DNA of 64,000 nt, taken from NCBI RefSeq assembly GCF_002288925.2, contig NW_022098002.1:2990295-3054294 (forward strand), given 5' to 3'. This document shows, piece after piece, positions 10,735 through 22,441 of this stretch. This stretch comes from Delphinapterus leucas. Lineage: Eukaryota; Chordata; Mammalia; Artiodactyla; Monodontidae. Every line of letters starts with the position of its first letter. Position 1 is the stretch's first letter. Made by a program: the position numbers and the translations under genes. Below the pieces are notes generated by a model that did not search any database, had not been told where the DNA came from, and was given only the letters and a program-made list of their open reading frames with translations.

Positions 10735-10972
10735 GGGCTTCCCTGGTGGCACAGTGGTTGAGAGTCCACCTGCCGATGCAGGGGACACAGGTTCATGCCC
10801 CGGTCCGGGAAGACCCCACATGCCGCGGAGCGGCTGGGCCCGTGAGCCATGGCCACTGAGCCTGCACGTCCGGAGCCTGTGCTCCGCAACGGGAGAGGCC
10901 ACAACAGTGTGAGGCCGGGTACCGCGAAAAAATTAAAAAATAAACATAGAATCACAAAAAATAAAAAAAAAA
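10735..10972 (+). mobile_element. CHR-type SINE (inner element, in the tail of the first)
   Basis: Full head 'gggcttccctggtggcacag', a B-box-like GGTTCATGCCC (10790-10800) and a GC-rich body ending '...taccgcg' before an A-rich tail. It has no outside target duplication of its own; the duplication flanking the pair belongs to the first SINE. Confidence 0.95.
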
Positions 10973-11009
10973 AAGAAGCCAGGCATCAAGGAAGCTACTT
11001 GCTGGCACA

Positions 11010-11205
11010 CCCACATGCTCCTTTATTCATTCTTAGTGTGAATGATTGCTTTGAAATTTACATCCTTTACATAAATAGAACATACACATGGAGTTTAATG
11101 AATAATCAGAGAGTACACTCTTGTGTAACCCTCCTTGGGGCCTCACGGCCAATACCTGGAAGCCCCCCTTATGTCCCTCCCAACTGAAAACACACCCAAC
11201 GCCCC
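11010..11205 (-). mobile_element. Old L1M, 3' portion (left of LTR)
   Basis: 'taaatagaacatacacatgg' and 'cttggggcctcacggccaat' resemble L1M 3' UTR sequence in reverse. It continues after the LTR at 11572. Confidence 0.55.
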
Positions 11206-11571
11206 TGTATTAGTCTGCCTGGGCTGCTAAAATACCACAGACTGGGTGGCTTAAACAACAGACATTTATTTCTCACAGTTCTGGAGGCTGGAAGGCCAAG
11301 ATCAGGGCGTCAGCAGGGTCTGGTTCAGGTGAGAATCCATTCCTGGCTTGCAGACGGCTGCCTTCTCGCTGTGTCCTCACACGGCAGAGAGAGGAAGAGG
11401 AAGCAAGCTCTCTAGTCTCCTCTTATAAGCCCATCATGAGGGCTCCACATGGCCTCATGACCTCGTCTAAACATCACCTCCCAAAGGCCCCATCCCCCAA
11501 TACCATCACATGGGAGGTTCAAACTGCAACATGAGTTTGGGGTGGGGGACACAAACATTCAGCCCACAACA
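11206..11571 (-). mobile_element. MaLR (MLT1-like) solo LTR
   Basis: Reads TG...CA, from 'tgtattagtctgcctgggct' to '...cagcccacaaca', with the conserved inner blocks 'ctcacagttctggaggctgg' and 'ctcctcttataag'. This is an ERVL-MaLR LTR in reverse orientation. Flanking 5-mers gcccc and ccccc are nearly equal. It splits an L1M. Confidence 0.92.
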
Positions 11572-12400
11572 CCCCCAGAGGTAACCATCTATGTATACAT
11601 CACCAAATGATACACCAGAGCTTAGCTTTACCTGCTTTTCAACCTGAAATAAATGTGATCGCAAGGTATTCTTTGTCTTGCTCCTATTGCTCGATACTAT
11701 GCCCTGAAGATTTACTCCTGTTGTTTTGTGTAAAGTTTGTCCATTTTCATTGTTACATAGTATTTCATTGTTCGACCGTATTAGAATTTATGTACCTATC
11801 CTACAGGTGTTGAGTGGTTTGGGTTGAGCTGAGTGAGCCAGGCTGCCATGAGCACTCCTGCCGTATGTACACTCTGGTGCACCTCTGCCTGGGTTTCTCC
11901 AGGAATCGACCTGAGAGTGGACGTGCAGGACCACAGGGTGTGTGTGTCTTCAATCTCCATAGACAACACAAGCTGCTTCCCAAAGAGGTTATTAGCAGGT
12001 TACAACTTTCCCCAGAGTTTCTGCTGCCCCAAATACTTGCCGACAGTTAGTATTTTCAGCATTCTTAGTTTTTGCCGGTCTCATATGTACTGTTACCTCG
12101 TTGGGGTTTCAGTTTGCCTTTCCCTGATTACTAATGAAGTTGAACCTCTTTTCTGAGTAGCGTCCATTTGGCTTTCCTCTTTGGTTTCATGCCTGTCCAA
12201 GTGTTAAGCTCATTTTCCTACTGGGTTATTTCTTTTTATGGATTTGGTTAAGTTCTTTATGTGGTTGACATCCTACTCCTTTGTCAGTTTTTGTGTCACA
12301 AGTATCTTTTCCCGCATTACGGCTTATCTTTTCACTTGTCTTATGATGAAGTGTGCACTTCTGCTTTCTCCCATTGGGCTCTATGCTTGCAAACTAGGAA
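11572..12400 (-). mobile_element. Old L1M, ORF2 3' portion
   Basis: Reverse L1M features: 'ttgttacatagtatttcattg', 'gtttgcctttccctgattac', 'ttctttttatggatttggtt'. Strongly diverged and without coding potential. Confidence 0.7.
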
Positions 12401-12990
12401 TGGTGTGTGTTCCTAAGGCTGTGCAGCCTGGTTGTTCCAGAACACAATGCACTGAATGCCTTGGGAAAGCTTCATAAAGACTAGGTATTTAAATATGTTT
12501 ATATGGACAGAGAGTTATACAGACATAGAGATGCAGAATTAGGTGAGCTGATACAATTATAAAAGCACTGGCGATGGAGAAGGGTCATAAGAATCTAGGA
12601 GAACTCTGCCTTCATTTTTATTCACAAGTGTCTCTAAGATCTCATTCCACTGCAAACACTCTGAAACTAGAATCTGTAAATGATATACCTTGGGTGTGGT
12701 TTCTGCAAGGGAGACCATGCTGAACTCCACTCAGCAAACCTACACCCAAAGAAAAAGACCTGAAAACTGATGATTAAATGCACATTTAGAAATTCTGAGT
12801 TAAATTACAATATAGTACAGGAGCATCATTTTTAGTAATTCCCCACTTTAACTGATTTTTTAAGTGAATTATTCAGTGACTGGTTTCATTCTTCATATCA
12901 GCAAGAGGGCCACAAACCAGCAAGAATTATGCTTCATTACCATTATTTTGTATACCAAATTAAAACCATTAACATGCATAAATATTCCAG
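12401..12990. other. Non-coding, AT-rich, unassigned
   Basis: I recognise no repeat or gene. It may be decayed L1M sequence lying between two L1M pieces. Confidence 0.35.
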
Positions 12991-13575
12991 TATTTGTTTT
13001 ATTCTGATGAAATATACATAAAATTAACCATTTTACATGGCCAGTTCAGGGGTGTAAAGTGCACTCACAGTGTTGTACAGCCCCCACCTACATCCTCTCC
13101 AGAACTTTCCATCTTCCCAAACTGAAACTCTGCACCCATTAAACACTAACTCCCCACTTTCTTCTCTCTCAGATCCTAGTAACCAGCATTCAACTGTCTG
13201 TCTCTATGAATTTGCCTATTCTAAGTACCTCATATAGGTACACATACAGTATTTGTCCTTTTGTGGCTGGCTTACTTCACTGAGCATAATGTCCTCAAGA
13301 TTGTAGAACGTGTCAGAATCCCTTCCTTCTTCATACTGAATAACATCCCATTGTGTGTATGTATCACTTTTTGTTTCCATTCATCCTTCAATGGACATTT
13401 GGGTTGTTTCCACCTTTTGGCTGTTGTGAATAATACTGCTATGTACATTGGTGTGCAACTGCATGAATCTCTGCTTACAATTCTTCAGGGTGTATACCCA
13501 GAAGCGGAATTTCTGGATCATATGATAATTCTATGTTTAATTTTTTGAGGCATGCCATACTTCAGTATTGGTTTT
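12991..13575 (-). mobile_element. Old L1M 3' UTR and ORF2 end
   Basis: Reverse L1M sequence: 'cttcccaaactgaaactctg', 'aacactaactccccactttc', 'cctcaagattgtagaacgtg', 'gtatacccagaagcggaatt'. A minus-strand insertion truncated at its 5' end. Confidence 0.9.
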
Positions 13576-13689
13576 AATGTGAAAGATCTTATAATTTCAG
13601 AAAAAAATTAAACTCCCAATCCATGGGCTCCAGTCATATATGCCATATTGTTTCTTGGGTTCCTTAGAAACTAGTCTTGGATCATAGGG

Positions 13690-13830
13690 CAACCTGATGC
13701 CGAGCTGGAAGGGATCCTGGAGGTCATATTGGCCACTCTCCTCGCCTTACAGAAATGAACAGGACAGCCCGGAGAGGTGATGTGACTTGCCTACAGGCAC
13801 AGTCTCTTGGGAAGACAGGGCAGAGCCTGG
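13690..13830 (-). mobile_element. Ancient SINE remnant (MIR-like)
   Basis: 'agctggaagggatcctggagg' followed by 'gaggtgatgtgacttgcct' has the layout of an ancient mammalian SINE in reverse. Subfamily not determined. Confidence 0.45.
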
Positions 13831-14619
13831 ACCACACAAGGTTGTCCTGAAGAAGCAGGTGCCCCAATCTCTCTAATCACAAGGGACACATGACCCCCAA
13901 AGAAGGAAGTGCCCTGCACTGAGCCTGCCTCACCCAGCCTGGTTGCAAGGCTAAGGTCCTACCCCCCTGCACAACTGAGCTTCCCCAAGGCCTGGGTGCT
14001 GAGCCTGGCGGATGCTCTACTGGCCCCATCAAGCACCACACCCAGGGCCACCCTAGAAGCCTGGTGCCAGTCAGGCAGTCCACGCCAAGAAGGCCAGGCC
14101 CAGCTCAAACCTGTTTCCTTGTTTTCCTTTCGGGTGTCTCCTGCCCTGCCTGCTGGTCTGTATTATTCTTGTCAGTGGCCCACCCTCCTGCTGAGTCTGA
14201 AATACGCACATGGGAGCTGGCGGAGGGTTTGCTGCTTCTTCATCACCTATCCCAGTGGTGGCTGAGCTGGCTCCTGGCACAATGTGGAATAAGGGAAGTT
14301 GGCCAGCATTTCCCAATTAATTTTCTCTCCTCCCCACTCAGGCTGTCTTCTCCAGATTCCCATGACCCTGGGCTCACCCTCAGGACATCAGGAGCTTCCA
14401 CTGCAGCACCTTTTTCCTCCAAACTCTGCCCCTCGCTGTCAGCGAGCTGCAGTGCACAAAGCAGACCCACACATTTTTTTTCCGATAACAGTAATGAAAC
14501 TGTCTTACGCGTTGTCAAATGGGCTTTGCTGTAGAAAAATCAATGTCTTGTCTGTTATCTCCAATGATCTCAACCACAGTCCTGTAGAAATATGTGGGGA
14601 AAATATGAAAATCTTTGTT
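13831..14619. other. Non-coding, unassigned
   Basis: Single-copy looking sequence. Open frames such as 14064-14534 show no recognisable domain. Confidence 0.4.
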
Positions 14620-14725
14620 TCTTTGATGAGAACACTGATCCTCAGGAAGGTGAGTGACTTGCCCAAGAGCACACAAGTGCGAGTCCAGACCTCAGAGCAC
14701 ATTCCTGCTTTAGTTCGGGGCTCCG
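14620..14725 (-). mobile_element. MIR SINE fragment
   Basis: 'gatcctcaggaaggtgagtg' and 'acttgcccaagagcacacaa' are the MIR core in reverse. Confidence 0.75.
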
Positions 14726-15640
14726 GAAGGGGCAACACCAGATGAGAGACGAATGGATGAGTCCTCGTAGGGTGCAAACCTTCCAACCCAGGGCTCTTGG
14801 AGATTCAATGATTTGGCAAAGGAGCAGCTCTCAAAGGTGGGAGTGTCGGGGACCTGGGAAGACTAGAGGGACCCAGTGGGGGGCCTTTCTATATGGCCTT
14901 TAAATCCCATGGTGATGGCAGCCGCCTAGGACTCAGGAGGTCAGAACCCTGCCACGGGGCAATAGCAACAGCGTCTTGGGATCGTGCCTGGGCCCCGAGC
15001 AGGGCGGATGCAGACCCCTGGAACACCTAGATGAGGGGCCCAGGTTGAGGAAGACACAAGACTGCAGGTGCAGAGCTAACACTCCTGGGCTGAGCATGTT
15101 CCTGCAGGCTGCAGGGCTGTGCACCTGCCTGCTTGGAAACAGTTCCCCCAGCTCCAGCCCTCAGCCCTCCCTATGAATGTGCAAAAGCAGTGGAGGAGAG
15201 AACTGGCCACGAGAAAGTGTAAAGGGAGCAGAAGCCACAGCTCCTCTCCGAAATCCTCTCCCTGATGCAGCAGAACACAGAGATGCAGGCGAGGCATCCA
15301 GGTGAGCCCCGATGCAGGACTTGGGACAGCTGCCCATCTCAGCAGGAGGGCCCTATTCCTCAGAAAGGCACCTCGATCCTCTGGGAAGGAAGTGCATGGC
15401 TTCGGCTTAAACCACGGCTTTGAGTCTCCCTAGCTGGATGGATTGGAATGAGGATAACACTCCCGGAGAATGTCATGAGGGTGGATGGAAGCAGTGGGTA
15501 CCAGAGTGAGGTGCGCTGGGGGAACCTTCTTTAAGAAAACTGTTAAGACGGCTGGCCTGAGTTAAAACAAAGTCCCCCTGGGAGGGATAACTGGCTACAG
15601 GTGAATAGGGACTCCAATTTTCCGATTAACCTCCAGGCAA
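14726..15640. other. Non-coding, unassigned
   Basis: No repeat or gene is recognised. Moderately GC-rich. Confidence 0.4.
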
Positions 15641-15644
15641 CACC

Positions 15645-15802
15645 CAGGTGGCACCTGCACCTGGGGTACCTTAAAATACTGACGCCAGGCCCTCCCTCAG
15701 AGACCCTGATGTAGTCATCTGGGTGGGGGTCCCCCCATCAGGACAGAGAAAAGCCTCCCCAGATGGTTCTAACGTCCAGCTAACAGTGAGGACCACTGCC
15801 CC
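15645..15802 (+). mobile_element. MER5A-like hAT nonautonomous element
   Basis: 'gtaccttaaaatactgacgcc', 'agagaccctgatgtagtcat' and the end 'gtgaggaccactgcc' follow the MER5A layout, with one terminal inverted repeat recognisable. Confidence 0.75.
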
Positions 15803-16155
15803 GTGGGAACAAACTGCAAGATGGAACATTCTGAAGGACAGGAAGGTGGGAGGCACAGGCTGGGGCGCGGGGAGTACATAAGGGAGGGCTTGGCAGAAAG
15901 GAGATAGGTGGGGGGTCACCTTGAGGGGAAGGAGGTGGCAAACGGAAGCCCAGGAGCACCCAGGCCCACTTCCCTGCAGCCTTGCTGGGACCTCCAATGC
16001 CTTTCCAGGCACTTAATGATGGGGGGGGGGACACTGGCATTTGAGTGTCCATGAAAAAAATACATATAAATTAATTTTCTTCTTACATACAAGAGAATGC
16101 CATCAATTTATGTCCATTTGGATGTTGGCACATTAAAGAATGAAAGAATAGTTCT
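15803..16155. other. Non-coding with a G run
   Basis: Contains a run of ten G at 16021-16030, then AT-rich sequence. Nothing else is recognised. Confidence 0.45.
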
Positions 16156-16159
16156 ATGT

Positions 16160-16390
16160 CTCATACTCATACAGCACTTTTACATACGAAGAACTTTTAC
16201 ATCGGTTATCTCAATCAAATCTACTAGTTGACCTGGGAGAGAGAAAGGACACACACCAGTATCCCCATTTTTCACAGATGAGGAAACAGGCTCAGAATCA
16301 GATGACGTGCTTAGTTCCTTAAATGTTCAGGGGCAGAGCCCAGCTGGAATTCAGCCTCTCGATGCTCTGGTGCTTTCACCGAGGCCAAAG
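16160..16390 (-). mobile_element. MIR SINE
   Basis: 'cccatttttcacagatgagg' and 'aaacaggctcagaatcagat' are the MIR core in reverse, with flanking low-similarity arms. Confidence 0.8.
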
Positions 16391-16896
16391 TGCTCCAGGG
16401 GTTATGTGTCAGTGATCCTTCCAAGACTGGACCACAATGTGACCAAGCTCATTCATGCAGCTCAGAGATTTAGCCTCGTTTGACCAGGACTTTGCAGTTT
16501 TCACAGGGAATATAGTTGAGTATGTTCAATTATTTGATACATTTGTACACACACCAAGAGGAATGTGTCTAGTAAGTTATTCAGATACTTTTAACTAAAT
16601 TATCCCAACACCTAGACAATGCTTTCCTCGGTAATGTGATCTATTTATAATCAATACAGAGCGACAATAATTGAAGACTCTTGTATAACTTATTGTACCT
16701 ATGTCTATTTCATTTTTACATTTTGCCCCAATTGGGTATTTCATTTACAAATAAAGTATTTTATAATATTTGTGTTTGGCTTATATATTAATTCTTTATT
16801 TGTAAAAATGGAAAGATTCTGCTAGTGTTTTGTCTCTCAGCTAAACCCTTCTACGGAAGCTGGGTTGTATCAGTCATGGGGGCCATGAGTGGGGAC
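16391..16896. other. Non-coding AT-rich, contains an inverted repeat
   Basis: No gene is recognised. A 13-bp perfect inverted repeat (16744-16756 and 16794-16806) sits in an AT-rich patch. AATAAA occurs at 16750-16755, but no transcript evidence is visible. Confidence 0.4.
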
Positions 16897-16897
16897 A

Positions 16898-17362
16898 GAG
16901 GCTCTTAACTTTTTTGGGTCAGGGTGGCCTTTGGCTGAATGGTGAAGCCTACAGTCTCCTCAGAATAGTGTTGTTAAGTGTATAAAAGAAAATATAAAGG
17001 ATTACAAAGGAAACTGATGAGGTTGAAATACAGTTATCAAAATACTAAAACAGATCTGCATTATGTGTTTGCTTGTTAACCCATTAAATAAGATCTAGTG
17101 CCGAGTCTCACGCCCACTGTGATTTTGAGATGGTGATGATTTATAAATGATGTCCCAAGAGACCTGCAATAACTGTAGTATGAGGTGGAAAAATCTGACA
17201 AAGTCACAGTACTAGTGATATTACTTTGGTTTGTTGTCTACACTGAAAAATGAAGGAAATGCTAAATTTCAATTAGAAATAGTACAAATAAAGATACAAT
17301 TTTTTTTCTCATCCAAGGGCACAAACCCTTTGATATCACGTTAAGAACTCTTGACCTAAGGG
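16898..17362. mobile_element. Nonautonomous hAT-type DNA element
   Basis: The ends 'cagaggctcttaac' and the reverse of 'gttaagaactcttg' form imperfect terminal inverted repeats of about 14 bp. The interior ('ataaaggattacaaaggaaac', 'ggtttgttgtctacactg', 'ggaaatgctaaatttcaatt') matches a known ancient mammalian element whose exact name I cannot give with confidence. Confidence 0.65.
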
Positions 17363-17463
17363 TTGGACCACGTACCTGGTGAGTGAATCCTAATTACAAG
17401 CTCCTGGGACAGCATTTCCCAAAATGTGTTTGCTGTACCACCAGTTTTAGGAAATTTTAATGG

Positions 17464-17921
17464 CTGTCTGTTGTGGGTTGAATTGCGTTCCGCAAAAGGT
17501 ATGTTGACATCTGTACCCCTGGTACCTGTGACTGTGACCTTCTTTGGAAAAGGGGCCTTTGCAGATGTGATCAGGTTAAGATGAGGTCGTATTCAATTAG
17601 GGTGGTCCTAATGCAGTGTGACTGGTGTCTGTGCAGCCTTCCTGGGAGAGGAAAGATGCAGAGACACACAGAGAGGTCGCACGTGTGACAGACTGGAGCG
17701 ATGCATCTACAAGCTGTGGAACACCAAGGGCTGCGGGCAAGACCAGGAGCTGAAGAAAAGGCATGGAACAGACTCACCCCTCGGGGAGGACACAGCCCTG
17801 CCAATACCTCGATTTTGAACTTCTGACCTCTAAAACCATGAAAAAAAAATAATTTCTGTTGTTTAAGCCACCCAATTTGTGGCATTTTGATACAGCAGCC
17901 CTGGAAGATTGATACACTGTC
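17464..17921 (+). mobile_element. MaLR (MLT1A-like) solo LTR with target duplication
   Basis: The LTR runs from 'tgttgtgggttgaattgcg' (17469) to 'gattgataca' (17916). A perfect 5-bp duplication 'ctgtc' is present at 17464-17468 and 17917-17921. Inner landmarks are 'gcagatgtgatcaggttaag' and 'tttctgttgtttaagccacc'. An open frame on each strand inside the LTR is incidental. Confidence 0.95.
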
Positions 17922-20372
17922 CTTAGAAAAAACCATTTGAGATCAAAAAGTCTGGGAATCCATGAGCATTAAGTTTCCCTTTTGGAGGTACACAGTGCAC
18001 CCTAGAATATCAGAGATTCTGAGGAAGATGCTCAGCAAAGTACTGGTTTAACCTAGAACGCCCTCCGAGTTCATTTAGCCAAAAAACAGTTATTTGTGGC
18101 ACAGCTAAATAATGATGTTTAGTGGAATACCAGATGTCCCAGGAGCACAAAAAAACAACGATAAAATTTATAAAGGACCAAAAACCATATAGAGAAGTGT
18201 AGAGAAATGTGCACTGACCATAAGTAGAATCCCAGAAGCATAGAACAGACAGATGCCTTACAGGTCAGTTCACTATGGCCACTCAGTTTCACAAATAAGG
18301 AACCTGAGGCTTAGCTAAAAATGTGTTTGCCAAAATGCAGATGACACAGCCCTAGTGTGCATAATTGGAAGACAGATTTATCATTAAATTCTGAATTCTT
18401 TCAGTTGGGAGTCATGGGAATTTCTTTCTGAATAAACCCATCCTACATAAAAAGCTGGGTTCTAACTTCCTAACAAGTTAACTGAATGTTTACTCATGGA
18501 GGTGCCATTTTAAACTCTGCATAGGGACCACTAGGGGAGGTATCTGAGACCACCCATGCTCCAGCTATGGGACCCCCTCACCAGTGTCCCAACAGGAGGC
18601 TTGCAGCAGCCTCCTGGCAGGTAGGCCCTTGGCTTGGGTACAGGGAGAGCGGTTGAGAGCCCAGCACCTGTGTGAGCTCATCTAGGAAGTCGTGGGGCTT
18701 TGGGTGCTTCGGGATGTGACTGGGCGGGCACAGTGTTAAAGGTCAGAGCCTGGGACCAGAACCCTTGTCCCGAGCAGCGACTGGTCCAGGGAGCATGCTT
18801 AGGAGGAAAGGAGGGAAGCAGGAGACGGAGGGGACAGTCGGCCCTGAGACGCTTCCACGCCAGGACCCCTCGTGTTAAACCTCGGCTCGTGCATTTGCCC
18901 AACTCTAGTTTTTATGCCACCAAGTCATGCTGCGTTCAAGCTGTCCAGGCTGGGGAAAGATTATCAAACATCCAGAAATTTTGCAAGCCGGTTGTTAAAC
19001 TATTGGTGGTTTGAAACTGGTCACAGTGGGAGTATTTTGACACCACGGCAATCAGCAGATGTTACAAATCAGAGTCGTCGTGCGTTTTCCCCGGAGAGCT
19101 GACCTCCTGCATGCCTCTGTCCCTTGGCTTACGGAAGTCTTTGCTTCCCTCCAGCAGGCTCTGCAACGTTGGAACTGGGCTTGTGGACGCTGCCCGGGCC
19201 CTGTCTTTCTAACTCTAGCTCGCTGGGTCTGTAATTTTGCCGTGGGAATCAGGGTTCTTCAGCCTGGGCTCTGACCATGTGGAGTACCAAGAGAAATGAA
19301 GCCTTTATTGCCAGAAAAGGGACCCTGAGAAATCTGGGGTGCAGCACCTTCAAAACACTGCGCCTCCGGGGCAGCAGCGCCAGAAGCTGTCCAGCTTAAT
19401 CACTCTGTAACCAATCTCCAGCAGTTCACAAAAGCACCTCATAACCAGAAGAGAAAATGCAGAAAGCACTGTGCTCCTGTCTGTGCTCCTGCCATGCGGC
19501 CGTGGCCCTTCTGTCAGCTGCCCCCACTTGGAGCCCTTCCAGCCCTGGTGGGAGTGTCCTGATTTCGCTCCAGATGGTGGGAAGCCTGGCCAGCGGTGTG
19601 AGGTTCCAGCTTCCGCCAAGCGGTAAGAATGAATGACTCTAATGTGCGTCTCTTTAGCCACTTGACTCACTGCCCCTTCCTTCATTCTTGACATTTGGCC
19701 AAGATACCCTCCTGCTTTTCTAATCATCCCTCTGCAACAGCCTTGGAAATCAGCTGTCTCCCACTCACCAGAACACATACATCAAATATGCCAGATGAAT
19801 GGAAAAGAGTACCAATTTAGTTCCCTTTTCAGGTAAAATGTGCAGGAACAAGGAGCCAGTTAGACCTGTTGAAACTTTCTGCGGGCTGGTCATTCGTGAG
19901 TCATATTTACATGACCCTGAATCGCCTGGTTTGGGTTTAGCTGCACAGTTTGGCCCGCTGCCTCTATGGCTGGCTCCATTTGGTCACGGAGGCCATGAAC
20001 ATAATGCTCTGCCGCCACTGCAGAGCGGATCAAGGGGCGGCAGAATGGAGAGGAAAGCAACGGGCCAAATTAACTGACAAAATGACCAATTTGATGCTGC
20101 ATGGGAAATGCAACCTATGCAAATCTAGGGAGACCGATTCATTTGAAACATGAAATTGTTGATACCTGAATACTTTAACCTGTTTAAAAATGGAAGTTTT
20201 GCACAGTTCAACCTCACAGTTACATCCCCTTGATTTTCAAGTCATCGCTAATTGGACACCTCAGGATTGCTCGGGCTGGACGTGGGAGAAGCCCTGCCAG
20301 TCAGGAGGAGAAACAGTCTATCTCTTGCTCTGGTTCTGACACGTTCTTCTTCTCAAGTACAGTTTAGAGGGA
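17922..20372. other. Largely single-copy non-coding block
   Basis: No gene is recognised. A weak MIR-like segment is possible at 18230-18340. Around 19850-20150 the sequence is balanced in composition and carries an octamer ATGCAAAT at 20117-20124, as enhancers can, but this is only suggestive. Confidence 0.4.
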
Positions 20373-20560
20373 AAAGCTCTGGTTTAAGAGTCGGGAGGCC
20401 TATATTTCAGCCCCAGCGGACCTCCTATACGGCCACGGACAAGCATTTCTCCTCTAAGCCTCGTTCTTGCCAACTGCAGCAACCCCATAAGCATTCTCGT
20501 GACACCCGAATGAGACGACGGATGGGAACACGGTGTTTTAAAGTGAAAGTTACTACACAG
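20373..20560 (+). mobile_element. MIR SINE
   Basis: 'ctggtttaagagtcgggagg', 'gccacggacaagcatttctc' and 'ctctaagcctcgttcttgcc' follow the forward MIR layout (head, B-box area, core). Confidence 0.7.
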
Positions 20561-21579
20561 ATCATTTATAAAGGCTGCACACATTAACCCTATTGCTATG
20601 TGAGTGTGTGTATACTCCCTCCAGAGAGAATAAATTTTGAATGCAATCGTTTAACTGATTACCTCTTTGTTCCGGTGTCATTCCTGACAGCAAACAATGC
20701 CACAGCAGTAACAAATGGCCACTGTATTTTCCATCACTCATCAGAGTGTAAAGTTCTGATAAACAGTGAGAAAACACATGGGCTCTTGTGGGTGGGAAAT
20801 GCGTGTTATTGCCAGTAGCAAATTGCATTTCTTTGAAAAAGATGGTGTCACGGTGCTTAGAGATTATTTGCTTGACTGCCGAGACCTAAGGAAACTCCAA
20901 GAAGAGTCTAAAGGCCCCGCCTGGGAGACGAACGGCCTGGTGTCCCCCTCCCGTCCCCCTGGTTCTGGCATTTGTGCGACACGGCTGGACAGCTGCTTAC
21001 GACTGGAACAGCTTCCTCGGAACTCCCTGACCGAACTGCGGGCCTGTGCTGGGGCGGGAGGCAGAGATGGAGGTCGAGGGCGTTCCTTCCATCTCCTCCG
21101 CTCCTGCCCTCGTCTCTGCTTCTCTGCAGCTGCCCCCTGTCCTCCCGTTCCAGTGAGAGCCCAGGCAGACGTCCCCCGGCGCGGCTGCCACACCCACTCC
21201 GCTGACAGTTCCTGCAGCAGCCCCGGGGGAGCAGTGTGACCACCACGAGCAGGCACATCTGCAGAGCGCCCCTGCCCCTGGCCCCAGGCCTGCAGGCTCA
21301 GCTCCCTGCTGCACTCGAGGTCTCCGGCTGGCACCACTTAACATGGCCCCTCTGCCTTCACCAGGGAGGCGTCAGCCCATGTGACTTTCACCTCCGAGAT
21401 GTCCCACTCTGCTATTAGCAGCATGCTGTTTTCCAGAGACATACATGCCTTTAAAATTTCCAGGCTTAGAGAATATTTTTCACATTCTATCGATGACCTT
21501 TCCAAAGTTTGAATGGGTTATCCCTCTGATGTTAAGTGTAAATATTATTTTAAAGATGAAATAAAAGAATACCAAATCT
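20561..21579. other. Non-coding, GC- and CpG-rich in the middle
   Basis: The stretch of about 20900-21330 is GC-rich with many CpG sites. Open frames overlap there on both strands (20766-21239 and 20864-21337), which is typical of GC-rich DNA. Neither translation shows a recognisable domain. Confidence 0.4.
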
Positions 21580-21882
21580 TTGAGGACATTATGCTCAGTG
21601 AAATAAACCAGTCACAGAAAGACAACCACAGTACGATGCCGCCTACGTGAGGCTCCTGGAGTCATCAGCTTCACGGGGACAGAAAGTAGAAGGGTGTCTG
21701 CCAGGGGCTGGGGGAGGGGGGAATGGGGAGTTTCCGTTTTGCAAGAAGTAAGAATTCTGGAAACTGGTTGCACAACGATGTGAATATACTTAACACTACT
21801 GAGCTGCACACTTAGAAATGGTTAATACGGTCGATCTCATGTGCGTAATTTAATTTCTTTTTTTAATTTTTTAGAGAATACC
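21580..21882 (+). mobile_element. Old L1M 3' end
   Basis: 'gctcagtgaaataaaccagtc', 'gccaggggctgggggagg' and 'tgtgaatatacttaacacta' are L1M ORF2 end and 3' UTR in forward orientation. Confidence 0.9.
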
Positions 21883-22095
21883 AAATCTAGAAGTAATGAA
21901 GTTCGCAGAGTTACATATATCAGAGTGGCTGGAAGTAAGGAGATATTAAAAAAATCCTTCAACTAGAAATTTCCGTCATCATCCAAGATAAGTTGTCCCA
22001 TTTTTACCAACTGGAAACTTTCTCTAGGAAACCTGCTATTTCTAATTGCATTTCTAATAACTATTACAAACACACAAAGTCAAAATGCAGGTAGA

Positions 22096-22441
22096 TGCTA
22101 TGGTCTGAATGTTTGTGTTGCCCCAAAATTCGTGTTGAAACCCTAACCCTCAAAGGTGATGGTGTTGGCAGGTGAGGCCTTTGGGAGGTGATGAGGTCGC
22201 GAGAGCAAAGGCCTCATGGTGGGATTAGTGTCCGTATAAAAGAGGCCACACAGGGCCCACAGCCCCTCCTCCGTGTGAGGGCACAGAGAGGGGTCTGTGA
22301 CCAAGAAGAGCGTCCTCACTGAAGCTGTTGCCACCCTGGTCTCAGACCTGCAGCTTCCAGAACTGTGAGAAGTAAGTTATGTGTCGCTCCTAAGCCCCCA
22401 CTCGGTGGTATTTTGTTACAGCAGCCCAAGCAGACTAAGCT
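22096..22441 (+). mobile_element. MaLR (MLT1-like) LTR
   Basis: Forward LTR from 'tgctatggtctgaatgtttg' to 'cagcccaagcagactaagc', with 'tttgggaggtgatgaggtcg' and 'cttccagaactgtgagaag' inside. The 3' end has diverged, and no clear target duplication is seen. Confidence 0.9.

Noticed and set aside
16738..16770. A gene 3' end with AATAAA
   Set aside because: The hexamer is in AT-rich DNA with no upstream coding sequence. No transcript evidence is visible.
20766..21239. A 157-codon open frame in a GC-rich patch
   Set aside because: No recognisable domain. An equally long open frame exists on the opposite strand.
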